Positions 47,926 to 57,476 of a DNA stretch of 64,000 nucleotides are shown here, in pieces (the first letter of the stretch is position 1; every line of letters begins with the position of its first letter). Source of the stretch: Tessaracoccus defluvii (lineage in GTDB: Bacteria > Actinomycetota > Actinomycetes > Propionibacteriales > Propionibacteriaceae); assembly GCF_014489575.1 (NCBI RefSeq), contig NZ_CP060789.1, positions 1,426,001 through 1,490,000 on the forward strand. Direction: 5' to 3'. The notes under the pieces are model-generated. The model searched no databases and was not told the DNA's origin. It worked only from the letters and a program-made list of their open reading frames with translations. Both the position numbers and the translations under genes were made by a program.

Positions 47926-48840
47926 TCACCGTGCCCGGGGGTGGGCAGCGGCATGCACCTCACGCAGGTGCTCGATGGTGACCAGCGTGTAGATCTGGGT
48001 CGTGGCAACCGACGAGTGCCCGAGCAGCTCCTGCACCACGCGCAGGTCGGCGCCGCCGTCCAGCAGGTGGGTCGCGAACGAGTGCCGCAGCGAGTGGGGC
48101 GACACCTCCTCCGTGATGCCCGCCGCCGCCGCTGCCCGCTTGATGGCGGCCCACGCCGACTGTCGGCTGAGCCTGCCCCCGCGCTGGTTCAGCAGCAACG
48201 CGGGTGACCCGGAGCCAGCCCGGGCCAGGCCGGTGCGCGCCCGCACCAGGTAGGCGTCGACCGCGGAACGGGCATAGGAGCCCAGCGGGACCATCCGTTC
48301 CTTGTTCCCCTTGCCGAGCAGGCGGAGCCCGGCGTCGGGGTCGGTCAGGGCGACCGTGACGTCGTCGACGTCGAGCCCGCACACCTCGGAGACCCGGGCG
48401 CCGGTGCCGTACAGCAGTTCCAGCAGCGCGGCATCGCGGAGCCCGTCGGGGGTGTCCCTGTCTGGCGCCTCCAGCATGCGCGTCACCTGGTCGATCGTCA
48501 GCGCCTTCGGCAGCCGCTGCCCCAGCCGTGGCGGGGACACGTCGGCCGCCGGATTGGTCGTCGTGAGTGCCTCGTCGAGGGCGAACTGGTGGAAGGTCCG
48601 CACGCTGGCGACGTGGCGTGCCACCGACGACGTGGCCCTACCGGCGGTGAACTGTCGCACGAACTCGCTCACCTCCACCGCCGTGACGTCGGCGGCGTCG
48701 TCGATGCCCCGCGCCGCGAGGAAATCGACGTAGCTGGCCAGGTCGCGGCGGTAGGCGGCGACGGTGTTGGCGGAGAGGCCACGCTCGGCGCGGACGTGGT
48801 TGAGGTAGTCGCCGACCGCCGCCTCCAGCGGGGAGGTCAT
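47926..48840 (-). CDS. xerD: Tyrosine recombinase XerD
   Basis: This 304-residue protein has an N-terminal SAM-like domain (YLNHVRAERGLSANTVAAYRRDLASYVDFL) and the catalytic residues: Arg in GTGARVSEVCGLDVDDV, Lys region, HSLRHSFATHLL with Arg, and GHSSVATTQIYTLV with His and the nucleophilic Tyr. It resolves chromosome dimers with XerC at dif. It overlaps the nudix gene by 4 bases. Confidence 0.94.
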   Translation of the reverse strand: MTSPLEAAVGDYLNHVRAERGLSANTVAAYRRDLASYVDFLAARGIDDAADVTAVEVSEFVRQFTAGRATSSVARHVASVRTFHQFALDEALTTTNPAADVSPPRLGQRLPKALTIDQVTRMLEAPDRDTPDGLRDAALLELLYGTGARVSEVCGLDVDDVTVALTDPDAGLRLLGKGNKERMVPLGSYARSAVDAYLVRARTGLARAGSGSPALLLNQRGGRLSRQSAWAAIKRAAAAAGITEEVSPHSLRHSFATHLLDGGADLRVVQELLGHSSVATTQIYTLVTIEHLREVHAAAHPRAR

Positions 48841-49460
48841 GCCCGCCGGATCGGCCAGTCCGCGTCGCCGGGGCGCAGGTCAGCGATGGTCCCCGACAGG
48901 CGCGCCGTTTCCAGAGCGAGGACGCCAGCCACCAGGGAGGGCGACTGGCAGGCGCCGGCGAAGACGGCGGCGACGACGTCGGCACGCGGCACCCAGTCCC
49001 AGGTCATGTGGGCCTCCTCCCCCTCCAGCACGAAGCCCTCGGGCCGGTCGGTGTCGCTCAGGCCGCGGGCCAGGAAGATCCGCAGCGACTCCTGGCAGGC
49101 CCCCGGTGTGGTGACGATGTCGACCAGCACGTCCCAGCGTTCCGCGGCCAGCGCGACCTCCTCGGCCAGCTCCCGCTTCGCTGCGACGACGGCATCCTCG
49201 CCGCCATGGTCGAGCAGTCCCGCAGGGATCTCCACGAGTTCCATCCCGACCGGGTGCCGGTACTGGCGCAGGACGGCCAGCTCATCGCTGTCCTCCCGCC
49301 ACGCGACGACGGCGACCGCGCCGGGGTGCGTGAGGAACTGACGCTGGATCACGGCGCCGTCGGGAGTCTCGACGGCCTCGTTCACGAACGAAGAAACGCC
49401 GCCGGCGCCGAGCACAGTGCGTTCCCGCACCTTCCAGCGGAGGGGGGTGTCGCGCAGCAT
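48837..49460 (-). CDS. NUDIX hydrolase, ADP-ribose pyrophosphatase type
   Basis: This 207-residue protein has the Nudix core GEDAVVAAKRELAEEV with one extra residue before it compared with the strict consensus. IPAGLLDHGG and the preceding RQYRHPVGMELVEIPAG resemble ADP-ribose pyrophosphatases. It lies between pyrG (1 base away) and xerD. Rv1700 is the M. tuberculosis counterpart by position. Confidence 0.9.
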   Translation of the reverse strand: MLRDTPLRWKVRERTVLGAGGVSSFVNEAVETPDGAVIQRQFLTHPGAVAVVAWREDSDELAVLRQYRHPVGMELVEIPAGLLDHGGEDAVVAAKRELAEEVALAAERWDVLVDIVTTPGACQESLRIFLARGLSDTDRPEGFVLEGEEAHMTWDWVPRADVVAAVFAGACQSPSLVAGVLALETARLSGTIADLRPGDADWPIRRA

Positions 49461-51164
<1,704 letters not shown>

Positions 51165-52844
51165 TTAACGTTCGGATCGGCGCGCACGCTCGAGCAGCTC
51201 GGCCGCGTGCCGAAGCCCGGTCTCCGATTCGGCGTGGCCGCCCATCATCCTGGCCAGCTCGGCCGTCCGCTCGTCGTCGGCCAGGGCCCGCACACCGGAG
51301 GTGGTGACCTGCCCGTCGTCGGCCTTGGCGACGACGAAGTGCGCGTCGGCGAAGGCCGCCACCTGTGCGAGGTGGGTGACGACGATCACCTGGTTCGCCT
51401 GGGCGAGCCGCTGGAGGCGACGGCCGATCTCGAGCCCGACGGCGCCCCCGACGCCCGCATCCACCTCGTCGAACACGAAGGTGTGGCCCGCGTCATCGCC
51501 GGCGAGCACCACCTCGAGGGCGAGCCGGACCCTGGACAGCTCACCTCCGGAGGCCACCTTCCCCAGCGGCGCGGGCTCCGAGCCGGGGTTGGCGGCGAAC
51601 AGCAGCTCGATCCGGTCGGCGCCATGGGGGCCGGCGGGGACGGGGGTGACGGCGAAGCGGAGTTGCGCGTGCGGCATGGCCAGTGCGGCGAGCTCGCCGC
51701 GGACGGCCTCTGCCAGGGCGTCGGCCGCCTTCCGCCTGGCGGCGCTGATCGCCGCGGCGTCGGCGGCGAGGCTGACGTCGAGGTCGGCGATCCGGGCGCG
51801 CAGGACGGCGATCTGTTCGTCGGAGCCGTCGAGCTCAAGCAGGCGGGCGGAGGACGACTCGGCCCAGGCCAGCACCTCCTCGACGGTGGCGCCGTACTTG
51901 CGTGTCAGCCCGGCGAGCTCCGCGCGACGGCCGGTGACGGACTCGAGTCGGAGCGGGTCGGCGACGAGGTCGTCGAGGTAGCCGGCGACGTCGGCCGCGA
52001 GGTCGGCCGCGAGCATCGACAGCTCGGTCGCCCGGGCGGAGAGTGCGTCCGCGGCGCCGTCGCGATCCGCGAGCGTCACCAGCGACTTGCGGGCCTGGCC
52101 GGCGAGCCCGACGGCCCCGGCCTGGTCGAAGTCGGTCTCGCTGCCGCTCAGCAGTTCGTGGGCGGTCTCCGCAAGGGTGCGGAGCTCGTCGAGGTCCAGG
52201 AGTCGGGTCTGCTCGGCGGCGAGCTCCGTGTCCTCCCCGGGCCGGGGATCCACGGCGGCGATCTCGTCGAGTCCGAAACGGAGCATGTCCGCCTCGCGGG
52301 CCCGCGCCATCGCCTCCGCCTCCAGGTCGTGCAGCCGGGCGGCTGCCTCCCGCCGCTCGGCGAAGTCGGCGCGGTACCGCGGCAGCTCGGCCGGCTGGGC
52401 GTGGGCGTCGAGCAGTTCCCGCTGCCGCTCCTGCGTGGACAGCCGGATCTGGCCCGACTGGCCGTGGATCGTGGCGACCTCCCCGGTCACCTGAGCCAGG
52501 GTCGCGACGGGGACTCCGGCCCCGCCCACGACTGCGCGGGAGCGTCCCTGCGCGCTCACCTGACGCAGGGTGATCAGTTCGGCGTCGTCCAGCTGACCGC
52601 CCAGTTCGGCGACGCGGTCGGCCACCCCGGCTGGCACCTCCCAGCGGCCCTCGACGACGGCACGGTCGGCGCCGCGACGCACGATCCCGGCGTCACCGCG
52701 GGCGCCCAGCAGGTGCCCGAGCCCGCTGACGATCATGGTCTTGCCTGCGCCCGTCTCTCCGGTCAGCGCGGTGAGGCCGGCCCCCAGTTCGAGGGCGGCC
52801 TCGTCGACGACGCCGAAGTTGGTCAGTCGTAGCGAGGTCAGCAT
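51165..52844 (-). CDS. recN: DNA repair protein RecN
   Basis: This 559-residue SMC-like ATPase has MLTSLRLTNFGVVDEAALEL, Walker A LTGETGAGKTMIVSGL, a long coiled-coil middle, the ABC signature VASGGELSRVRLALEVVLAG and Walker B HTFVFDEVDAGVGG. It acts in double-strand break repair. It begins immediately after the nadK stop. No LexA box is obvious right before it, so any induction would come from the upstream operon promoter. Confidence 0.95.
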   Translation of the reverse strand: MLTSLRLTNFGVVDEAALELGAGLTALTGETGAGKTMIVSGLGHLLGARGDAGIVRRGADRAVVEGRWEVPAGVADRVAELGGQLDDAELITLRQVSAQGRSRAVVGGAGVPVATLAQVTGEVATIHGQSGQIRLSTQERQRELLDAHAQPAELPRYRADFAERREAAARLHDLEAEAMARAREADMLRFGLDEIAAVDPRPGEDTELAAEQTRLLDLDELRTLAETAHELLSGSETDFDQAGAVGLAGQARKSLVTLADRDGAADALSARATELSMLAADLAADVAGYLDDLVADPLRLESVTGRRAELAGLTRKYGATVEEVLAWAESSSARLLELDGSDEQIAVLRARIADLDVSLAADAAAISAARRKAADALAEAVRGELAALAMPHAQLRFAVTPVPAGPHGADRIELLFAANPGSEPAPLGKVASGGELSRVRLALEVVLAGDDAGHTFVFDEVDAGVGGAVGLEIGRRLQRLAQANQVIVVTHLAQVAAFADAHFVVAKADDGQVTTSGVRALADDERTAELARMMGGHAESETGLRHAAELLERARRSER

Positions 52845-53741
52845 CTACTGGCCCGTCCTGCGGCGCCAGCCCTCGACGGGCAGCGCGAACTTCTTCACGA
52901 GGCGCGTGGTGAACGGCTGGACGCCGAGGCGGGCGAGCCGGACCTTGTCGCTGTGGGAGGTGACCACGACACGCTCGCCGTCGGCCAGTTCATGGCTGCG
53001 GCGTCCGTCGCACCAGAGGATGCCTCGCGTGGCCACGTCGTCGGGGATCTCGAGCCGCACCGTCGACAGGGGGCTGAGCACCATGGGGCGGTTGAAGAGG
53101 GCGTGGGCGGCGAGCGGCACCACCAGGATCGCCTGCACGTCGGGCCAGATGACGGGGCCGCCGGCCGAGAAGCCGTAGGCGGTGGAGCCGGTCGGGGTGG
53201 ACACGAGGACACCGTCACAGCCCCAGCGCGACAGTGGCCGGTCGTCGACGGAGACCATGACCGTCAGCATGCGTTCGCGGGCCAGCTTCTCCAGGGAGAC
53301 CTCGTTGATGGCCGGCGACTCCCAGGCCAGGGTGCCGTCGGGGTTCAGCACCTCCACGCGCAGCACGAGCCGTTCCTCGACGAGGTAGCGACGCTCAGCG
53401 ACGACGGAGGGCAGTTCGTGCAGGTCGGAGGGGTCGGTCTCGGCGAGGAATCCGACGTGGCCGAGGTTGACGCCCAGCAGCGGCACCCCCAGCGGCATGG
53501 CCCACTCGGCGGCGCGGAGGATCGTGCCGTCGCCGCCGAAGACGACGGCCAGTTCCGCGCGTTCGCTGTCGAGGGGACGCACCACGGCGCCGGGGACCTG
53601 GGCAGCGAGCCGGTCGACGTCGGCGTCGAACGTGACGAACTCGAAGTCGCGGTCACGCATCGACTCGACGAACTGGGCGGCCTTCTCCAGTGCTTCGTCG
53701 CGCTCGGGGTGGACGAGGACGCCCAGGGTTCGCTTGTGCAC
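52845..53741 (-). CDS. nadK: NAD kinase
   Basis: This 298-residue protein uses a GTG start at 53741. VVFGGDGTILRAAEWA is the GGDGT catalytic motif, followed by GVNLGHVGFLAE and CDGVLVSTPTGSTAYGFSAGGPVIWPDV. It phosphorylates NAD to NADP. It sits just downstream of the IS-interrupted tlyA, so its transcription may depend on promoter activity within or after the insertion. Confidence 0.95.
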   Translation of the reverse strand: MHKRTLGVLVHPERDEALEKAAQFVESMRDRDFEFVTFDADVDRLAAQVPGAVVRPLDSERAELAVVFGGDGTILRAAEWAMPLGVPLLGVNLGHVGFLAETDPSDLHELPSVVAERRYLVEERLVLRVEVLNPDGTLAWESPAINEVSLEKLARERMLTVMVSVDDRPLSRWGCDGVLVSTPTGSTAYGFSAGGPVIWPDVQAILVVPLAAHALFNRPMVLSPLSTVRLEIPDDVATRGILWCDGRRSHELADGERVVVTSHSDKVRLARLGVQPFTTRLVKKFALPVEGWRRRTGQ

Positions 53742-53750
53742 GCCGTCAGC

Positions 53751-54104
53751 CTACCTAGTCAGTCGGACGAAGAACTCGACGTTTCCACAGGTGCCGGGCA
53801 GCCGGCTGGGGCCGCGCCAGGCGGCAGCCCAGCCGAGGGCGGCCGCGGCGGCGACGACGCCGTCCACCGCTGCGTCGCGCAGGGCGGGGTCACGCACCAC
53901 TCCCCCGGCGCCGAGCCGGTCGCGGCCCACCTCGAACTGGGGCTTGACGAGCAGGAGCGCCTCGCCGTCGTCGGAGAGGACACCGAGCAGGGCCGGCAGG
54001 ACCAGCGTGAGTGAGATGAAGGACAGGTCGCCGACGACAAGGCCGACGGGTTCGCCGCCGACGTCGTCGAGGGTCAGGTCGCGGACATTGCGTCCTTCCG
54101 CCAC
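53751..54104 (-). pseudogene. tlyA: tlyA 3' fragment, cut by IS insertion
   Basis: The fragment reads AEGRNVRDLTLDDVGGEPVGLVVGDLSFISLTLVLPALL, then LLLVKPQFEVGRDRLGAGGVVRDPALRDAAVDGV, the C-terminal half of the FtsJ-like methyltransferase domain. Its first 45 residues are the same as the end of the 5' fragment, because the insertion duplicated the target. It has a plausible ATG at the IS edge but lacks the SAM-binding start, so it should be inactive alone. Confidence 0.9.
53970..54104. repeat. Left copy of the 133-135 bp target-site duplication
   Basis: Bases 53970-54104 are identical to 55787-55921 in my reading, with one ambiguous base at each element edge. Both copies are tlyA coding sequence and flank the insertion element. 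Confidence 0.9.
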
Positions 54105-55787
54105 CTGAGTTGGACCTCTTTAGTGCCCCAGCTCCCGGAGCATCTCTGCGGTGGCTTCGGGGATCGCGGGCTCTGCTTGGAGTTGTTGGTCGCCGATGCT
54201 GATGGTGACGTGCTGCAGGGGTCGTAGGGTCTGGATGATTCTGCGGATGCTCCAGCCTGTGCGGTCTTGGAGGTCGCGTGCGATGGCCAGGGCGGTGAAC
54301 ACGATCGTGAGGTGGGCCTCGATCGCGTCTCTGGTGCGGTGGAAGATCGGACGCGCAGCGAGGTCTGTCTTGGACATCCGGAACGACTGTTCGACGTGCC
54401 AGAGGTCGTGGTAACTCCCGATCACTTCACCGGCGCTCATCGTGGTGGCCGGGATGTTGGTGACGTAGCCCTTCAGCCCGACCAGCGCGGTCGCGCGATC
54501 CAGCGATGGTTGATCGAGACTGGAGTGCTGGCCGCTGGTTTTGACGAAGCGGGCCTTCTTCGCCGTTCGGCGTCCTTCGATGATGTCAAGGGCGCGGTCC
54601 TGCTGCAGTGTGAGGGTATGACGGTCCCGAACGGCGCGTTTCCGGGAGAACTGCCAAACAGCCCGCCAGGCCTGAGGGTGTTCGGTGGGATCCCAGACGG
54701 GCTCGGCCCGGCGCCGTAGCCGGTCGGGATCGGGTGTGCGGGCTGGGGTGGTGATGGTGTCGATGATCTGTCCATCGGTGAACGCGGTCCCGTGCCAGTG
54801 GAAATGTCCGGCCAGGTCCAACGGTGCCTTGGCCATCCGGGACCCGACGATGAACCGTAGACCGGCCTCATTGAGGGCCTGCAGGTTGGTCGCTGACAGC
54901 ATCCCAGCGTCAGCAACGACGACCATGTCAGCGACCTGGTTGCGTTCCTGGAACGCTTTGATCACGGGAATGATGGTGCGGGTCTCGGGTTTGTCGCCTT
55001 CGAAGCAGGCGATCTCGAGCGGGAAACCGCTGCGGTCGACCAGGAGCCCGACCACGATCTGAGGGTCGACCCGGCGTTCCTTGCTGAACCCGACTTTGCG
55101 GAGCGTGTCCTCCTTCTCCGCTTCGAAGTAGAGCGTGGTCACGTCGTAGAGGAGCAGTGACACGTCACCACCACGCTCAGACCACACGTGCTCGAAGCAG
55201 GCCTGCTGCACCAGGGTGCGATAGTCCTTCGTAGCGCAGCGTTTCAGTGACCGTTTGACCGTGGAGAGATGGACAGGTTCGAGCCCGAGCTCACTGATGA
55301 CGCGGAGACTGTCGAGTTTGGAGGTCGGCTCCACCAACCGGGCAAGGACCAGCTGGAAGAACGCCTCGTCAGCCACCACATCGAACCCAAGCCAGCGCCA
55401 GGAGTCCCGCAGGACGTCGACCAGCAGCCGAGAGACCTTGCCCTCCACTATCGCTGCGCCAGCACGAGGCCGTCCACCAGCGCCGGTGTCGAAGTCCAAC
55501 TCCGGCTGGTTCGCTGCGAGTTTGTCACGGCCAGCCTGCATCAAGGCTGCCAACTCGGCTTCGGAATGAGCCGACCCGAGATGCTCGACGATCCTGCGGA
55601 CCCCGCGTTGCTTCTCCACGATCTGGACCGCCGTAGCCCCGGAAGCTGTCTTCACCTTCCGCAGGAACGGGCTCATGACCAGATTCTACCGGGGTTTTTA
55701 GTGCCCCGAACCACGCCACAGAATCGTCCTGACAAGCAGCGATACACCTCGAGGCATCAAAAATCAGGCCGAGAGGTCCAACTCAGG
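54104..55787 (-). mobile_element. IS1634-type insertion sequence inside tlyA
   Basis: The element is about 1.68 kb with 16-bp terminal inverted repeats, CCTGAGTTGGACCTCT at 54104-54119 and its complement at 55772-55787. A single transposase gene fills it. It is flanked by about 134-bp direct repeats of tlyA. Long, variable target duplications are known for IS1634 and IS1549, which supports the family call. A second related element lies at about 60.1-61.9 kb. Confidence 0.92.
54120..55676 (-). CDS. IS1634-family transposase
   Basis: This 518-residue protein begins MSPFLRKVKTASGATAVQIVEKQRG. DDE-type acidic residues are visible in LLYDVTTLYFEAEKED (first Asp) and MVVVADAGMLSATNLQAL (second Asp), and YHDLWHVEQSFRMSKTDL has the Y-x2-x-x3-E-x6-K signature of IS4-type enzymes with catalytic Glu. 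The frame is intact, so it is probably active. Confidence 0.92.
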   Translation of the reverse strand: MSPFLRKVKTASGATAVQIVEKQRGVRRIVEHLGSAHSEAELAALMQAGRDKLAANQPELDFDTGAGGRPRAGAAIVEGKVSRLLVDVLRDSWRWLGFDVVADEAFFQLVLARLVEPTSKLDSLRVISELGLEPVHLSTVKRSLKRCATKDYRTLVQQACFEHVWSERGGDVSLLLYDVTTLYFEAEKEDTLRKVGFSKERRVDPQIVVGLLVDRSGFPLEIACFEGDKPETRTIIPVIKAFQERNQVADMVVVADAGMLSATNLQALNEAGLRFIVGSRMAKAPLDLAGHFHWHGTAFTDGQIIDTITTPARTPDPDRLRRRAEPVWDPTEHPQAWRAVWQFSRKRAVRDRHTLTLQQDRALDIIEGRRTAKKARFVKTSGQHSSLDQPSLDRATALVGLKGYVTNIPATTMSAGEVIGSYHDLWHVEQSFRMSKTDLAARPIFHRTRDAIEAHLTIVFTALAIARDLQDRTGWSIRRIIQTLRPLQHVTISIGDQQLQAEPAIPEATAEMLRELGH

Positions 55788-55921
55788 TCGGAGAGGACAC
55801 CGAGCAGGGCCGGCAGGACCAGCGTGAGTGAGATGAAGGACAGGTCGCCGACGACAAGGCCGACGGGTTCGCCGCCGACGTCGTCGAGGGTCAGGTCGCG
55901 GACATTGCGTCCTTCCGCCAC
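55787..55921. repeat. Right copy of the 133-135 bp target-site duplication
   Basis: This is the second copy of the tlyA segment duplicated on insertion, identical to 53970-54104. It encodes the region from VAEGRNVRDL to GVLSD. Confidence 0.9.
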
Positions 55922-56284
55922 GACGACGCGCGGGTCGTTGCGCAGCTCGTCGACGAGCTGTCCGTGGCCGACGTCGACGGCGAAGACCGTCGACGCGCCG
56001 CGATCGAGGCAGACCTGGGTGAAGCCGCCGGTGGAGGCGCCGGCGTCGAGGACCCGGGCGGGGACGTGCACGCCGGAGTCGTCGAGGGCCCCGAGCAGCT
56101 TGTGCGCTGCGCGGGAGACCCAGCGCTCCACGTCGGCCTCGAGGCGGTCATCAGCCGAGACGGCCTGAGAGGCCCGGGTGACCGTGGCGTCGTTGAGGCG
56201 GACGTGGCCGTCGGCGATGAGGCGGGCGGCGTGGGTCCGGGAGCGGGCGAGTCCGCGCTCGACGAGGGCGAGGTCCAGTCTCAC
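55788..56284 (-). pseudogene. tlyA: tlyA 5' fragment (rRNA 2'-O-methyltransferase)
   Basis: The fragment has the S4-type start MRLDLALVERGLARSRTHAARLIADGHVRLND and the SAM-binding start VLDAGASTGGFTQVCLDRGASTVFAVDVGHGQL. After GVLSD the frame enters the element and ends at 55757. Joining it to the 3' fragment across one repeat copy would restore an uninterrupted frame of about 238 residues. TlyA methylates 16S and 23S rRNA in mycobacteria, and its loss gives capreomycin/viomycin resistance there. Confidence 0.92.
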
Positions 56285-56490
56285 CGGCCGACCCCGGGCA
56301 GGCCCGCCTGGGCGGCCGGGGCCTCATTGTTGAGGACGGCGGCCAGCAGGAGTTGCGTCTCGCTGAGCCGGCTGGCCTGCTCGGCCAGCGGCAGGGCTTC
56401 GATACCCTCGAGGCCCGCCATGGCTTCGGTCACCAGTTCCTGGCGCCGCACCGTCGACGGTGCGGCGGCCCGGGGTGTGGGGGCTGTCAC
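56281..56490 (-). CDS. Small conserved-position hypothetical protein upstream of tlyA
   Basis: This 69-residue, Ala/Leu-rich, probably helical protein contains ELVTEAMAGLEGIEALPLAEQASRLSETQLLLAAVLN. It overlaps both the tlyA start and the HAD gene end by 4 bases. A short gene occurs at the same place in M. tuberculosis (Rv1693). Function is unknown. Confidence 0.75.
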   Translation of the reverse strand: MTAPTPRAAAPSTVRRQELVTEAMAGLEGIEALPLAEQASRLSETQLLLAAVLNNEAPAAQAGLPGVGR

Positions 56491-57476
56491 CGGAGCAGAT
56501 CCAGGGAGTTCAGCACCGCGGAGATGTCGACCTCGAAGCGCCAGCGGGCCTGCAGTCCGGCCCAGAGCGCGTCGAGCTGCTCGTCGCGGGTGACGGGCGC
56601 CGTCGACAGGAACGCGGCGTCGTCGGCGATGTCGACCTCCTGGTAGCCGCAGGCGAAGCCCCGCCCGCGGTAGACCGCCTCGCGTGGCGGTTCGAGGAGC
56701 GCGGTGGTGTCGTAGCCGATGTACGTCGGGCGGGCGTCGGGCGCCGCATCGGCGAGGTCGGCCTTGCCGTGGGCTCCCGTGAACACGAACAGGGAGTCCA
56801 TGCCGACGACGTTGGCGCCGAGGATGTCAGTGTCGGTGCGGTCGCCGACGAAGATCGGCTTCTTCGCGTCCAGGCGCCGGACGGTCTCGTCGAGCAGCGG
56901 CCGGAACGGCTTGCCGGCGATGCGGGGCTCGACGTCGACGCAGGCGCGCACGACGGCCAGCTGCGACCCGAGGCCGGGCACGATGCCGCGGTCGGAGGGC
57001 CTCGTCATGTCGGGGTTGGTGCCGTACCAGACGGAGCCGCGCTGGACGGCCAGTGCCGCCTCCTCGAGCTTCTCCCAGGCGATCGTGGGGCTGTAGCCCT
57101 GCACGACGGCTTCTGGCAGCGGACCGATGCCGTCGACCAGCGTGTAGCCCGCTTCGCGCAGCTGCTCGCGCAGCGCATCGGTGCCGACGGCAAGGACCGT
57201 GGCGCCCTCCGGGAGCTCCTTGGCCAGCATGCGCAGGGTGGCCTGCGTCGAGTTCACGACGTCGGCCGCGGTGGCGCGGATGCCGAGCTCGGTCAGGTGC
57301 CCGGCCACGGTCTCCGGCGTGCGGGCCGCGTTGTTCGTCACGAAGCCCAGGTGGACGCCGCGGGAGCGCAGCTCATCGAGGGCCTCCGCAACGCCGTCGA
57401 TCGCGTAGGGGCCGAGGTAGATGACCCCGTCGAGGTCGAAGAGCGCCGAGTCATAGCCGTCGGCAAGGGCGTTCAT
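56487..57476 (-). CDS. HAD-IIA family hydrolase
   Basis: This 329-residue protein has ALFDLDGVIYLGPYAIDGVAEAL with nucleophile Asp, GFVTNNAARTPETVAGHL, and KKPIFVGDRTDTDILGANVVGMDSLFVFTG. These are HAD superfamily motifs of the NagD/glycerol-phosphatase group. The substrate is not known. It overlaps the RGG/TPR gene by 4 bases and the small gene downstream. Confidence 0.92.
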   Translation of the reverse strand: MNALADGYDSALFDLDGVIYLGPYAIDGVAEALDELRSRGVHLGFVTNNAARTPETVAGHLTELGIRATAADVVNSTQATLRMLAKELPEGATVLAVGTDALREQLREAGYTLVDGIGPLPEAVVQGYSPTIAWEKLEEAALAVQRGSVWYGTNPDMTRPSDRGIVPGLGSQLAVVRACVDVEPRIAGKPFRPLLDETVRRLDAKKPIFVGDRTDTDILGANVVGMDSLFVFTGAHGKADLADAAPDARPTYIGYDTTALLEPPREAVYRGRGFACGYQEVDIADDAAFLSTAPVTRDEQLDALWAGLQARWRFEVDISAVLNSLDLLR

